Assembly: GCA_023664185.1 (NCBI GenBank)
Contig: JAMPGA010000001.1
Coordinates: 682,162-746,161, forward strand
DNA length: 64,000 nucleotides
Direction of reading: 5' to 3'
DNA from: Muribaculaceae bacterium
GTDB taxonomy: Bacteria > Bacteroidota > Bacteroidia > Bacteroidales > Muribaculaceae
In this document: one piece after another, positions 26,969 to 36,200 of the stretch
How positions within the stretch are numbered: position 1 is the first letter of the stretch
Layout: each line of letters starts with the position of its first letter
Program-made: the position numbers and the translations under genes
The notes under the pieces: generated by a model
Seen by the model: only the letters and a program-made list of their open reading frames with translations
Told to the model about the DNA's origin: nothing
Database searches by the model: none

Positions 26969-26976
26969 ATAAACTC

Positions 26977-27867
26977 ATGAAAGGAATCGTCCTGGCCGGA
27001 GGTAGTGGCACCAGATTGTATCCTATCACCAAGGCTGTGAGCAAGCAGTTGCTCCCGGTCTACGATAAGCCCATGATCTATTATCCCATCTCCACTCTGA
27101 TGATGGCGGGGATAAGAGATATACTCATCATCTCCACTCCGCGAGATCTGCCCCTGTTTCGCCATCTGCTTGGCGATGGCAGCGACTATGGGGTGAGGTT
27201 TGAATATGTGGAGCAACCATCGCCCGACGGACTGGCCCAGGCTTTTATACTCGGAGCAGATTTCATAGGCAAGGACGCAGTTTGCATGGTGCTTGGCGAC
27301 AATATCTTTCATGGGAGCCATTTCCTGACGAAGCTCCACACGGCTATCTATGATGCCGAGGAGCAGAATACAGCCACTGTATTCGGCTATCAAGTCAAGG
27401 ATCCAGAGCGCTATGGTGTGGCTGAGTTTGACGCCGAGGGACGCTGCATATCCATAGAGGAGAAGCCGCGTCATCCCAAGTCAAACTATGCTGTGGTGGG
27501 TCTGTATTTCTATCCCAACTCAGTGGTGGAGAAAGCCCGCAGCATCAGGCCCTCGGCACGTGGCGAGCTGGAGATTACTACACTAAACCAGCTGTATCTT
27601 GAGGAGGGCAGTCTGAAAATACAGCTACTCGACCGCGGCTTTGCATGGCTCGACACGGGCACCCACGACTCGCTCACCGAAGCGTCGGCCTACATAGAAG
27701 CCATAGAGAAGCGCCAGGGCGTAAAGGTGGCCTCGCTCGAGGAGATAGCCTATCGCAGCGGATGGATTGATGCCGAGACTCTGCGGCGCATAGCCGCGCC
27801 CATGGCGGCAAACCAGTATGGACAATATCTGCTGGAAGTGATAGAAGAGGGTAAAGTAAAACTTTGA
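26977..27867 (+). CDS. rfbA: Glucose-1-phosphate thymidylyltransferase
   Basis: First enzyme of dTDP-L-rhamnose synthesis: joins dTTP and glucose-1-phosphate. The 296-residue protein opens with the nucleotide-binding loop [30 protein letters not shown] (shown in part), and has the metal-site VLGDNIFHG and substrate motifs [20 protein letters not shown] and [10 protein letters not shown]. Length and motifs are those of RmlA. It is followed by rfbB, rfbD and rfbC, all in tight or overlapping order. Confidence 0.97.
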   Translation: MKGIVLAGGSGTRLYPITKAVSKQLLPVYDKPMIYYPISTLMMAGIRDILIISTPRDLPLFRHLLGDGSDYGVRFEYVEQPSPDGLAQAFILGADFIGKDAVCMVLGDNIFHGSHFLTKLHTAIYDAEEQNTATVFGYQVKDPERYGVAEFDAEGRCISIEEKPRHPKSNYAVVGLYFYPNSVVEKARSIRPSARGELEITTLNQLYLEEGSLKIQLLDRGFAWLDTGTHDSLTEASAYIEAIEKRQGVKVASLEEIAYRSGWIDAETLRRIAAPMAANQYGQYLLEVIEEGKVKL

Positions 27868-27876
27868 GACACAGAT

Positions 27877-29010
27877 ATGAAACGCAATATTCTCATAACC
27901 GGAGGCGCTGGTTTCATCGGGTCGCATGTGGTGAGACTGTTTGTCAACCGCTATCCCGACTACACCATCGTCAATCTCGATAAACTCACCTATGCCGGCA
28001 ATCTCGAAAACCTTAAGGATCTGGAGAATGCCCCGAACTATAGGTTTGTGAAAGCCGATATTGCCGATATTGAGAGTATGCGCTCCATCATGCACCGGTA
28101 TGAGATAGACGGTGTGATACATCTGGCGGCCGAGAGCCATGTGGACCGTTCGATTAAGAACCCCTTCACCTTTGCTCGCACCAATGTGATGGGCACCTTG
28201 GCTCTACTGCAGGCGGCCATGGAATACTGGACATCGCGCCCCGAAGGGTTTGAAGGGAAACTTTTCTACCACATTTCCACCGACGAGGTCTACGGAGCTC
28301 TCAAGCTCACCCACCCCGAGGGTGTGGCGGCTCCGTTCAGCACACGCGCCTCGGCCGGAGGACATGAGGCATATGGCACCGAATTCTTTGTGGAGACCTC
28401 ACGCTATGAACCTCACTCACCTTACAGTGCCTCGAAGGCTTCGAGCGACCATTTCGTCAGAGCCTATCACGACACCTACGGCATGCCCACACTCGTCACC
28501 AATTGCTCGAACAATTACGGTCCCTATCAGTTTCCCGAAAAGCTGATACCGCTGTTTATAAACAATATACGCCACGGCAAGCCACTCCCAGTATACGGCA
28601 AAGGGGAAAACGTGAGAGACTGGCTTTATGTAGAAGACCATGCTCGGGCCATCGACCTGATATTTCACCGCGGCAAGCCGGGAGAGACATATAATATAGG
28701 TGGTTTCAACGAGTGGAAAAACATCGATCTGATAAAGGTATTGATACGCACCGTCGACCGCATGCTCGGCAAACCCGAGGGCAGTTCCGATAAGCTGATC
28801 ACCTATGTCACTGACCGCCCAGGCCATGACAGCCGCTATGCGATAGACTCGCGCAAACTCCAGGCCGAGCTCGGCTGGGAGCCCTCACTGCAGTTTGAGG
28901 AGGGGATAGAGAAAACCGTGCGCTGGTATCTTGACAACGAGCAGTGGCTCAACAATGTGACCAGCGGAGACTATATGCGATATTACGACTCCATGTATGG
29001 CGACAGATGA
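27877..29010 (+). CDS. rfbB: dTDP-glucose 4,6-dehydratase
   Basis: Second step of the pathway: oxidises and dehydrates dTDP-glucose to the 4-keto-6-deoxy form with bound NAD. A 377-residue extended SDR. NAD loop GGAGFIGSHVV at residues 7-17, HLAAESHVDRSI near residue 85, the dehydratase acidic site HISTDEVYG, and the catalytic Tyr/Lys in PYSASKASSDH. NNYGPYQFPEKLIP and the C-terminal ELGWEPSLQFEEGI are characteristic. Nine bases after rfbA. Confidence 0.97.
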   Translation: MKRNILITGGAGFIGSHVVRLFVNRYPDYTIVNLDKLTYAGNLENLKDLENAPNYRFVKADIADIESMRSIMHRYEIDGVIHLAAESHVDRSIKNPFTFARTNVMGTLALLQAAMEYWTSRPEGFEGKLFYHISTDEVYGALKLTHPEGVAAPFSTRASAGGHEAYGTEFFVETSRYEPHSPYSASKASSDHFVRAYHDTYGMPTLVTNCSNNYGPYQFPEKLIPLFINNIRHGKPLPVYGKGENVRDWLYVEDHARAIDLIFHRGKPGETYNIGGFNEWKNIDLIKVLIRTVDRMLGKPEGSSDKLITYVTDRPGHDSRYAIDSRKLQAELGWEPSLQFEEGIEKTVRWYLDNEQWLNNVTSGDYMRYYDSMYGDR

Positions 29011-29020
29011 CAGAACCCCC

Positions 29021-29935
29021 ATGCCAATTAATGTGCTCGTGACCGGTGCATGCGGCCAGTTGGGCAACGAGCTCCGCATAGCGTCAAGCACCTCCGCGGA
29101 CTGCTATTTTTTTACCGATGTTGCAGCCGGCCCAGACACGCTACCTCTCGACATCACCGACCGCACTGCCGTGAGGGAATTCGTGGAGCGCAACGACGTG
29201 GATGTCATCATCAACTGTGCCGCATGGACCAACGTAGACACCTGCGAAACAGACCCAACTCTGGCCGCTTTGGCTGAGAAACTCAACGCACTCGGCCCGT
29301 CGATACTGGCCGAAGTTATGGCTGAAAGGGATGGGACACTTATCCATATCTCCACCGACTATGTGTATGGCCATGAGCAATATAACACCCCTTGCACTCC
29401 CGACATGAAGGGGACTCCGGCCGGTGTGTATGGCCTGACCAAACTGCATGGCGAGGAGCGCATCAAGGCGTCGGGATGCAGGTATCTGATAATGCGCACT
29501 TCATGGCTCTACAGTGAGTATGGCCGAAACTTCTGCAAAACGATGCTCAGCCTCACCTCAACGCGCCCGAGCCTCAAGGTGGTCTACGATCAGTGTGGCA
29601 CACCCACCTATGCCCTCGACCTGGCCGAGGCGCTGGTGAAGATAGTGTCAGACAGGAAATATCTCACTCACCCCGGCATCTACAACTACTCGAACGAAGG
29701 TGTGACCTCGTGGTTTGACTTCGCCTGCATGATAGCCCGAATAGCCGGGCATGTCGACTGTGACATTCAGCCGTGTCGCAGCTCGGAATACCCATCGCCG
29801 GTGGAACGCCCGGCTTACTCCGTGCTCGACAAGGAACGCACGCGCCGCATATTGGGCGTAGAGACACCCTACTGGGTAGATTCGCTGGAGAAGTGCATCA
29901 TGAACATCAAACAGAACATCAATGAATATAATTGA
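29021..29935 (+). CDS. rfbD: dTDP-4-dehydrorhamnose reductase
   Basis: Last step: NADPH-dependent reduction to dTDP-L-rhamnose. A protein of about 304 residues with VTGACGQLGNELR at the start, INCAAWTNVDTCE, HISTDYVYG, and the active-site VYGLTKLHGEE (Tyr and Lys). The ATG at 29021 gives the normal family N terminus MPINVLVTGACG. An in-frame ATG at 28997 would add eight residues and overlap rfbB by 14 bases, and cannot be excluded since rfbD and rfbC overlap in the same way. Confidence 0.95.
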   Translation: MPINVLVTGACGQLGNELRIASSTSADCYFFTDVAAGPDTLPLDITDRTAVREFVERNDVDVIINCAAWTNVDTCETDPTLAALAEKLNALGPSILAEVMAERDGTLIHISTDYVYGHEQYNTPCTPDMKGTPAGVYGLTKLHGEERIKASGCRYLIMRTSWLYSEYGRNFCKTMLSLTSTRPSLKVVYDQCGTPTYALDLAEALVKIVSDRKYLTHPGIYNYSNEGVTSWFDFACMIARIAGHVDCDIQPCRSSEYPSPVERPAYSVLDKERTRRILGVETPYWVDSLEKCIMNIKQNINEYN

Positions 29936-30488
29936 AACTCCAATAAAGGGAGTCCTCATTGTTGAACCACGTATCTTCCGCGACGGGCGGGGATATTTTT
30001 TCGAGAGCTACTCTCAGCGCGATTTCAATGAGCAGGCATCGCCACTGGTGGGCTATGATGTAAGCTTTGTGCAGGACAACGAGGCACTCTCGACCCGCGG
30101 AGTGGTGCGCGGTCTGCATTTCCAGTCTCCACCGTTTGCCCAGAGCAAGCTGGTGAGATGCGTGGAGGGTAGGGTGCTCGATGTAGCCGTGGATCTACGG
30201 AGCGGTTCGCCCACCTATGGGAAGCATCTGGCTGTAGAGCTTTCGGGCGAGAACCACCGGCAGCTGTTCATACCCCGCGGCTTTGCCCACGGCTATTCGG
30301 TGTTGTCTGAAAGAGCCCTGTTTCAATATAAGTGTGACGCCTTCTATGCGCCAGAGTCGGAGGGTGGCATCTCGGCACTCGACCCTGCATTAGGTATAGA
30401 CTGGGGGCTGCCGGAAAGCGAAATGATATTGTCTGAAAAGGATCAGCACCGTCTGACATTAGCCGATTTCGATACACCGTTTCTGTAA
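29922..30488 (+). CDS. rfbC: dTDP-4-dehydrorhamnose 3,5-epimerase
   Basis: Third step: epimerises C3 and C5 of the 4-keto sugar. A 188-residue cupin-fold enzyme with FRDGRGYFFESYSQRDFNE, GVVRGLHFQSPPFAQSKLVRC (catalytic His), GENHRQLFIPRGFAHGYSVLS and YKCDAFYAPESEGGI. Its start overlaps the rfbD stop by 14 bases. The operon order rfbA-B-D-C is complete, so L-rhamnose can be supplied to the polymer assembled by the upstream export genes. Confidence 0.96.
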   Translation: MNIIETPIKGVLIVEPRIFRDGRGYFFESYSQRDFNEQASPLVGYDVSFVQDNEALSTRGVVRGLHFQSPPFAQSKLVRCVEGRVLDVAVDLRSGSPTYGKHLAVELSGENHRQLFIPRGFAHGYSVLSERALFQYKCDAFYAPESEGGISALDPALGIDWGLPESEMILSEKDQHRLTLADFDTPFL

Positions 30489-30502
30489 AAATAATCTACC
30501 GT

Positions 30503-30570
30503 CATAAACAATTTGGGGTGTGAGGGTTTTATATCAATATAATGACTAACCCTTATAAAGATTGTTTATG
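30503..30570 (+). promoter_or_regulatory. Long inverted repeat containing the start codon of the hydrolase gene
   Basis: CATAAACAAT at 30503-30512 pairs perfectly with ATTGTTTATG at 30561-30570, whose last three bases are the start codon. Inside, AGGGTT at 30523-30528 pairs with AACCCT at 30548-30553. In an mRNA reading through from rfbC, this would sequester the start. Confidence 0.45.
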
Positions 30571-31581
30571 AAACTTAACAGACTGACATTCAACGCCCTT
30601 ATGGCCGCAGCTCTGAGCACGGCCGCAGTGACCGCCGTGTCGTGCGGAGGCCGCCAAGACGCTGACCGCCAGGCAACAAGCCAAGATTCGACACAACATT
30701 CGGGCTCCGGACCGCAGCTGGGCACTCCCGGTGGGGGCCCCGTGATAGATAAGAGCGGCGACGCTCAGCTCCAGGAGATGATAAAGACCTTGGTGCCCAA
30801 GTTTGAACAACTCATCTATACCGATCCCACTACTGGCAAGACCATGAAGTATAATCTCTTCTCGCCGGCAGGTGCCGAGAGCTCGAAGAAATATCCCATG
30901 GTGCTCTTTATGGCTGATGCGAGCACTCCGGGCAACGATTATGCTACACCGCTCACACAGGGCTACGGTGCCCTTGTTTGGGCCACTCAGGAGTGGCAGT
31001 CGCAGCATCCCTGCTATGTGCTGGTGCCTCAGTTTTCGGGAGTGGCCGTCAACGATGACTACAAGCATACTGATGAGGTCGACATAGTGGCCCGGATGGT
31101 GAGCAGCATCGCCTCGGACAAAAATGTTGACATCAACAGGATTTACACCACAGGCCAGTCGATGGGCGGTATGATATCCATGTATTTCAACGTGGCTTAC
31201 CCTGACCTCTTTGCCGCATCGATCTTTGTTGACAGCCATTGGGACACCAAGACTTTCGACGCGCTGGCACGCCACAAGTTTGTCTATTTCATAGCCGGCG
31301 ACAAGGGTAAGGCTTATGCCGACATCAAGCCCCTCGAAGAGGCTGCCGAGAAGGACGCCGTGCAATATACGTTTGCATCGTGGAGCGCCAAACTTCCTGA
31401 AGCACGCCAGAGCGAGCTTGCCGGTGTGATGCTCGAGAAGGGCGCACCCATCAACATCTTCCAGTTTGAACCGGGCACTGTACTCCCGGCCGACGGCAAA
31501 GGCAGCGAACACATGTATTCGTTCGACTACGCCTATCGCATCCCCTCAGTGAGGGAATGGCTCTTCAAGCAGAGTCGATAG
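30568..31581 (+). CDS. Alpha/beta-hydrolase lipoprotein (esterase/peptidase-like)
   Basis: A 337-residue predicted lipoprotein (signal ending in the lipobox AVSC). The fold is an alpha/beta hydrolase of the PHB-depolymerase/prolyl-oligopeptidase type: MVLFMADASTPGND, nucleophile elbow TTGQSMGGMIS near residue 195 (Ser), a likely acid near VDSHWD or IAGDKGKAY, and a C-terminal GSEHMYSFDYAY with the candidate catalytic His. It could remove acyl groups from glycans, but the substrate is unknown. ATG at 30568 is used; an in-frame TTG two codons earlier is not needed. Ends before a strong terminator. Confidence 0.82.
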   Translation: MKLNRLTFNALMAAALSTAAVTAVSCGGRQDADRQATSQDSTQHSGSGPQLGTPGGGPVIDKSGDAQLQEMIKTLVPKFEQLIYTDPTTGKTMKYNLFSPAGAESSKKYPMVLFMADASTPGNDYATPLTQGYGALVWATQEWQSQHPCYVLVPQFSGVAVNDDYKHTDEVDIVARMVSSIASDKNVDINRIYTTGQSMGGMISMYFNVAYPDLFAASIFVDSHWDTKTFDALARHKFVYFIAGDKGKAYADIKPLEEAAEKDAVQYTFASWSAKLPEARQSELAGVMLEKGAPINIFQFEPGTVLPADGKGSEHMYSFDYAYRIPSVREWLFKQSR

Positions 31582-31606
31582 AGATCTAAAATGTAGATAA
31601 AAATTT

Positions 31607-31641
31607 AATCCGGTTTCGTAGACTTGCTACGAAACCGGATT
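31607..31641. terminator. Strong bidirectional intrinsic terminator
   Basis: A perfect 15-bp stem (AATCCGGTTTCGTAG at 31607-31621 and CTACGAAACCGGATT at 31627-31641) with a 5-base loop, flanked by A-rich and T-rich sequence on both sides. It separates the convergent hydrolase gene and heme operon. Confidence 0.85.
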
Positions 31642-31660
31642 CATTATTACACTCATACTG

Positions 31661-31993
31661 TTACTCCGGCACGTAGATTATGTCGCCGTTTTCGAGCTGG
31701 TAAGCTGTGCCTACGCGTTTGCCCTTGTTGGATGATGGATCGGAATCTTCCGAGGGGGTGTAGCGGTTTATTTTCTCCCCTTCCTTGGTTAAGATCTCCA
31801 TATTGTCCTTGCCTGGATTTTTCACCATGGTGAAATCTTCCTGCGAGAACATTTCGGTCATGTTGTAGCGGCTGACGAGAGCCACCATAAGCGCCACGGC
31901 AAAGACCATAGCCACGTCGAAGAGATTGCTCACCACGCTCATGGGGTCGATCTCCTCGTTTCGGTGCAGAATTGAATGACGTCGGCGTCTCAT
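31661..31993 (-). CDS. HmuV-like DUF2149 membrane protein
   Basis: The last gene of the heme operon. 110 residues: a basic start MRRRRHSILHRNEEIDPMSVVSNLFD, one membrane helix VAMVFAVALMVALVS, and a periplasmic tail with VKNPGKDNMEIL and GTAYQLENGDIIYVPE, matching the DUF2149 pattern. DUF2149 proteins resemble the ExbD/TolR partner of a proton channel, and the gene directly upstream is the ExbB/MotA-like protein, so the pair likely energises the HmuS complex. In Porphyromonas the corresponding gene is named hmuV; the symbol is withheld because naming varies. Confidence 0.8.
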   Translation of the reverse strand: MRRRRHSILHRNEEIDPMSVVSNLFDVAMVFAVALMVALVSRYNMTEMFSQEDFTMVKNPGKDNMEILTKEGEKINRYTPSEDSDPSSNKGKRVGTAYQLENGDIIYVPE

Positions 31994-31995
31994 GG

Positions 31996-32595
31996 TCAGG
32001 AGTTTTTGGTATCAGTCAGGATATTGGCAATATACTCAAGGGCGGTGAGATCTTTCATGGCCCAGCGCTCCTTGGCCTGCTGGGTTAGGAAACCTATGGC
32101 GCTGACCACCAGACCCACTACCGTAGTGGCGAAAGCTACCTGCATGTTGTAGGCCATCGAAGATATATCGCCGGTGGCCAGACCCACGAGAGCCGGACCC
32201 ATGGGGATAAGTGTGCCCATAAGTCCGAGTATGGGACCCATCTTGGTGAGCACCTTTGAGGTGGAGATGTTTTTGTCAGACTCAATCTCGAATTCCGACA
32301 ACAGAAGGTCTATCTTGGCATCGTTGCCTTTGGCTGAAATGATTTTTTTAGCGTAAGACACTGCCAGGGAGCCTGACTTTTCGGGCAGAGATGCGGCAAA
32401 CTCATTGATGGTGTCGGGGGTGAGGGTGTTGATCTTGCCATAGAGGCGCGCCGAGCTCTTGCGTTCCTGCATGTATTGTCCGAAGAATGTGCCTATCAGT
32501 ATAATGGCACGTATGAAGAAGATGATGAGGAGAACAATCACCGGCACAAGCAGACCGGTAGAGATCCAGTAGAGAATGTTGGAGATGACGTTCAT
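31996..32595 (-). CDS. MotA/TolQ/ExbB-family proton channel protein (HmuU-like)
   Basis: A 199-residue inner-membrane protein with an N-terminal helix (LLVPVIVLLIIFFIRAIILIGTFF, residues about 15-38), a cytoplasmic loop and two further helices around GPILGLMGTLIPMGPALVG and ATTVVGLVVSAIGF. The Gly/Thr/Pro pattern of these helices is that of ExbB/TolQ proton channels. It overlaps the upstream membrane gene by four bases and lies two bases from the DUF2149 gene. Probably supplies proton-motive force to the heme-handling HmuS protein. Confidence 0.88.
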   Translation of the reverse strand: MNVISNILYWISTGLLVPVIVLLIIFFIRAIILIGTFFGQYMQERKSSARLYGKINTLTPDTINEFAASLPEKSGSLAVSYAKKIISAKGNDAKIDLLLSEFEIESDKNISTSKVLTKMGPILGLMGTLIPMGPALVGLATGDISSMAYNMQVAFATTVVGLVVSAIGFLTQQAKERWAMKDLTALEYIANILTDTKNS

Positions 32596-33275
32596 TGTAT
32601 TTTTGATGTTTTATATTTAAAGATAATGATCCCGGCTACTGTGCCGATGGCAAGTATGGCGAGCACTCCGATGAGGGCATCCCACTCTACGCGGCCCGTA
32701 CCGGCGGCTGCCGTTCGACCGTTGACAGTGGCTATAACGCCGAGTGCGGCGGTGAGCAGAGAGAGTAAAAATAGGAGTTCGAGGCGCAGGTCGGGCTCGG
32801 GGAGCAGATAGCGCAGACCCACGGCAAGGAGAGGGAGGAGAATGAATATCAGAGCAGCGACTGACCACCCCAAAACGGTGAAGTCAGTGCCCGGCATTGC
32901 GAAAATTACCTCAACCTGCAGGGCGAACAGAACCGGGAAAATCAGTATTCCTGGAAACCACAGAGCTACCGTGCGCCACAGTGTCTCCTTTCGTGTAAGT
33001 CCGCCGGTGAGCATGCGGCCGGTGAGGATGCAAAATGCCATCTGCAGAGCCACATCGATTGTGAGAAGCACCGACGTGTCGAGCATAAGGTCGGGCTGAG
33101 AGAGCCACGAGGCTATCTGGGTCTTGGACTGGGATGTGGCATAGTCGATGGAGAGCACCGTGAAAGCCGCAGCCAGAGCGCATAGAGCCAGCGCGCCCAG
33201 GGGGCGATGGAAGGTCAACTTCAGCAGGAAGTTGACCACCACTGTCAGCATTATTATGAGAACAACTGTTTCCAT
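32592..33275 (-). CDS. Multi-spanning membrane protein of the heme operon (HmuT-like)
   Basis: A 227-residue protein with about six hydrophobic helices (VVLIIMLTVVVNFLLKL, LGALALCALAAAFTVLS, IDVALQMAFCILTGRML, TVALWFPGILIFPVLFAL, VAALIFILLPLLAVGL, LLFLLSLLTAALGVIA). It lies between hmuS and the proton-channel gene, the position of hmuT in the HmuYRSTUV arrangement. No catalytic motif is seen. The role in the complex is inferred from position only. Confidence 0.75.
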   Translation of the reverse strand: METVVLIIMLTVVVNFLLKLTFHRPLGALALCALAAAFTVLSIDYATSQSKTQIASWLSQPDLMLDTSVLLTIDVALQMAFCILTGRMLTGGLTRKETLWRTVALWFPGILIFPVLFALQVEVIFAMPGTDFTVLGWSVAALIFILLPLLAVGLRYLLPEPDLRLELLFLLSLLTAALGVIATVNGRTAAAGTGRVEWDALIGVLAILAIGTVAGIIIFKYKTSKIQ

Positions 33276-33284
33276 GCTGAAAAA

Positions 33285-36200
33285 TCATTCATTTGCGTTC
33301 AGTTTGCGGCGGCGACGCAGCAATAAAATGATTATCACCACAGCCACAATCACGCCTACGGCCACAATCACACCGCTGATGCGGTTTACTACGGAGTCGG
33401 TCTTGTTGAGCTCCTCGCGCTTCATCACCATGCCGTCGTCGCCCGACACGGCCTCGGCTCTTACCTGAGCCACCGACTGATTGTAGGCGACAGCGTTTTC
33501 AGGCTTGGCTTTTTCGGAGATGAAATCGCGCAGCTTGGTGTTATCACACACGAAGCCAGAGCATGCTGCTCCATATTCTTTGACCATCTCGGTGTGGAGG
33601 TCGGCCATGGCAGCCACCTGTTCGGGGGTAGCATCCCACATACCCTTGCGCACGGTTTCGAGCATCACAGCGGTCATTTCCTGGATGGCGGCCGGGTTGA
33701 CTGATTTGAAGTATTCCTTTACACCGAGATTGTTTTTGTCGGCCACATAGGTGTCGTAGATATCATCCCAAAGCTCATCGTCGATAGCCTCGGGCTTCAT
33801 CACATTCCAGCCGTAGGTGTTGCGAATCACATCGGCCAGTCCTGAAGCATCGCCGGCGCCACCCTTCATTTTTTCTTTAATATATGTGGGGTTGAGGATG
33901 GTGGTGCGACTCTCCACACCAATGGCTTCCTTCACCTCCTGCATGCGAACATTGTTGCGGTTACGGTAGTCGCTGAGATAAGCCTCGGGGTCTTTGCCGG
34001 TCACATTGCGGACGGCCAGGTTCATACCACCCATGAATTCGTAGACGTGATCCAGGCTCAATGCACCCCAGGTGTTGCTTTGGCGAGGCTGAACCACCAC
34101 GTCGGTGCGCGTGAGGGCTGCCTCGAAGGCATGCTCGCGCATCTTCTCCCAATCTTCCTCGCTGCCATATATCGCACCCATGTTGTTGATATATGTCGAG
34201 GCTATCTCACTTTCGTCTTCCCAGCGGTCGCCTGCCTCAACCATCCCCTGGATGCCGCTACCGTAGTTGCCGTTGACGCCGCCAAACACACGGGCAGTGG
34301 AAAGCTCGCGAGCCTCCTTGGGGGTGACACCGTTCTTCACCAGATGGCTTTCGGATTCAACGACGCCTTCGGCCACGTAGTTGGGATACTCCTTGTCGTC
34401 GGCTGCAGCAGCCATCTTTACGGCACGTGAAATAAGGAACAGGCGTGAAGCCGCCAGGTCGCGCAGCTGTCCGGAGGTCTGCACCACCACATCGATGCGC
34501 GGACGTCCCAGCTCGGCCGAGGGAATGAGGCGCAGGTCGGTGACACGGCCGAAGGGATCGCGCACGGGCTCAACACCGAGCATATAGAGCACCTGGGCTA
34601 TCGTGGCGCCTTCGGTTTCTATGAACTCGCTGCTCCATAGTGTGTAGCTCACTTTGCGGGGTATGGAGTCGCCGTGGGCTTTGCGATACATGGCTATGGT
34701 ATTGTCGGCGAGATTCTTGCCTTTCTCCCAGGCCACCACTGAGGGGGTCTCCTCGGCGTTGACGGCATACATGTTGCGTCCGGTGGGGAGAATCTCGGGG
34801 TTGAGCACAGGGTCGCCACCCGAGGTAGGGGAGATATAGCCTCCGTTCAGGCCGTTGACTATTGATGCGAGTTCGGCCTGAGGGCTCGAGATGAGAGCCT
34901 CGCGGTAGACGCTTATGTTGTTGAGGGCATTCTCTACCTCAGCCACTGCCTGGGCAAAGCTTATTTCTGCAGCAGTGAGCTCCTTGGAAGAAGAGTGTCC
35001 ACCCATCATGCCACCATGCTTGCCTGAGGAGGCACCGGGGGTGACATTCTTGTGTTTCATAGCCTCTTCCATCTTCTTTATGGCTTCCTCAGAGGCACCC
35101 ATTTTTCGAGCCATTGCAAGAGCCTTTTCGGGAGTCATGCCGGGCATCATCTTGTGGCCTTTACCAGCCGATACAGGACGGTCGGAGATTTTTGAAGGTG
35201 CTTTCTGGGGTGCAGAGGGCATCATCGAGCCCATTACCATCATGCGTGAGAGCATGTCGTGAGATCCTTCTATAACATCGTTGATGCGACGTACACTGTC
35301 GAGCTCGGCTTGAGTAATACCGGCAATGCGGCAAATGGTGGCGTCGTCGACAGTAACCCCGGAGGCCACCAGCTGTTTGGCTTGTGCGCGCAGCGAGCGG
35401 ATATCGCCTCCACGAAGCTTCTGCAGACTGTAGGCTATAGGGTCGACGGTCATGGCCTCGACGGTAGAGCGGATATGCTCGGGAGAGTAGGGGACACCCA
35501 TGATGTAAAGAGCGCCTGTGATTTTCTCGTTGGCGAGCTCCTCGGCAAAGTTCTCAACCCGCAGAATGTCGGCATCGGTAAACGGCTTGTTGCTGTCGAT
35601 GCGCAGTTCGCGGTGTATGCCGAGCTCAAGGGTGAATTTCTTCACCAGGCCCGCTGCTCGCAGAGAGTCGGCCGGAGTTTTGGCTCGGCCATAGTCAACG
35701 ATAGCGTCAGAAAGATTCTTGTATATCCCCCTTACGTTGCTCTCCATGAAAGGAGGTGTGAGGTAGTTGACGATGCCGGCATAAGAACGGCGTTTGGCTA
35801 TCATGGCCTCACCAACGTTTGATGTGGCGTAGACGTAGAAATGGGGCATTGTACCCACCAGACGGTCGGGCCAGTCATTGCTGCCGAGGGCGGCCTGTTT
35901 GCGGGGTGTGAACTCCAGCGATCCATGTGCACCGAAGTGCATGAGTGCATCCGCTCCGAAGCCGTGACGCGCCCAGAGATAGGCGGCAGCATAGGCGTGA
36001 GGAGGAGCTGCGTCGGTGCCGTGTACAATTTTGAAATCGTCGTCGCCAAGTCCGGCGGCCGTCTGCGGGATGAGTACTATGTTGCCGAACTGCAGGCGTG
36101 CGATGGCCAGATTGCCATTGCCGTCGGTCATGCCGTGACCCGGGAAAGTTCCGTCGACGGCATCGATGTCAGCCCGCATCTCGGGCGATAATGAGGCCTC

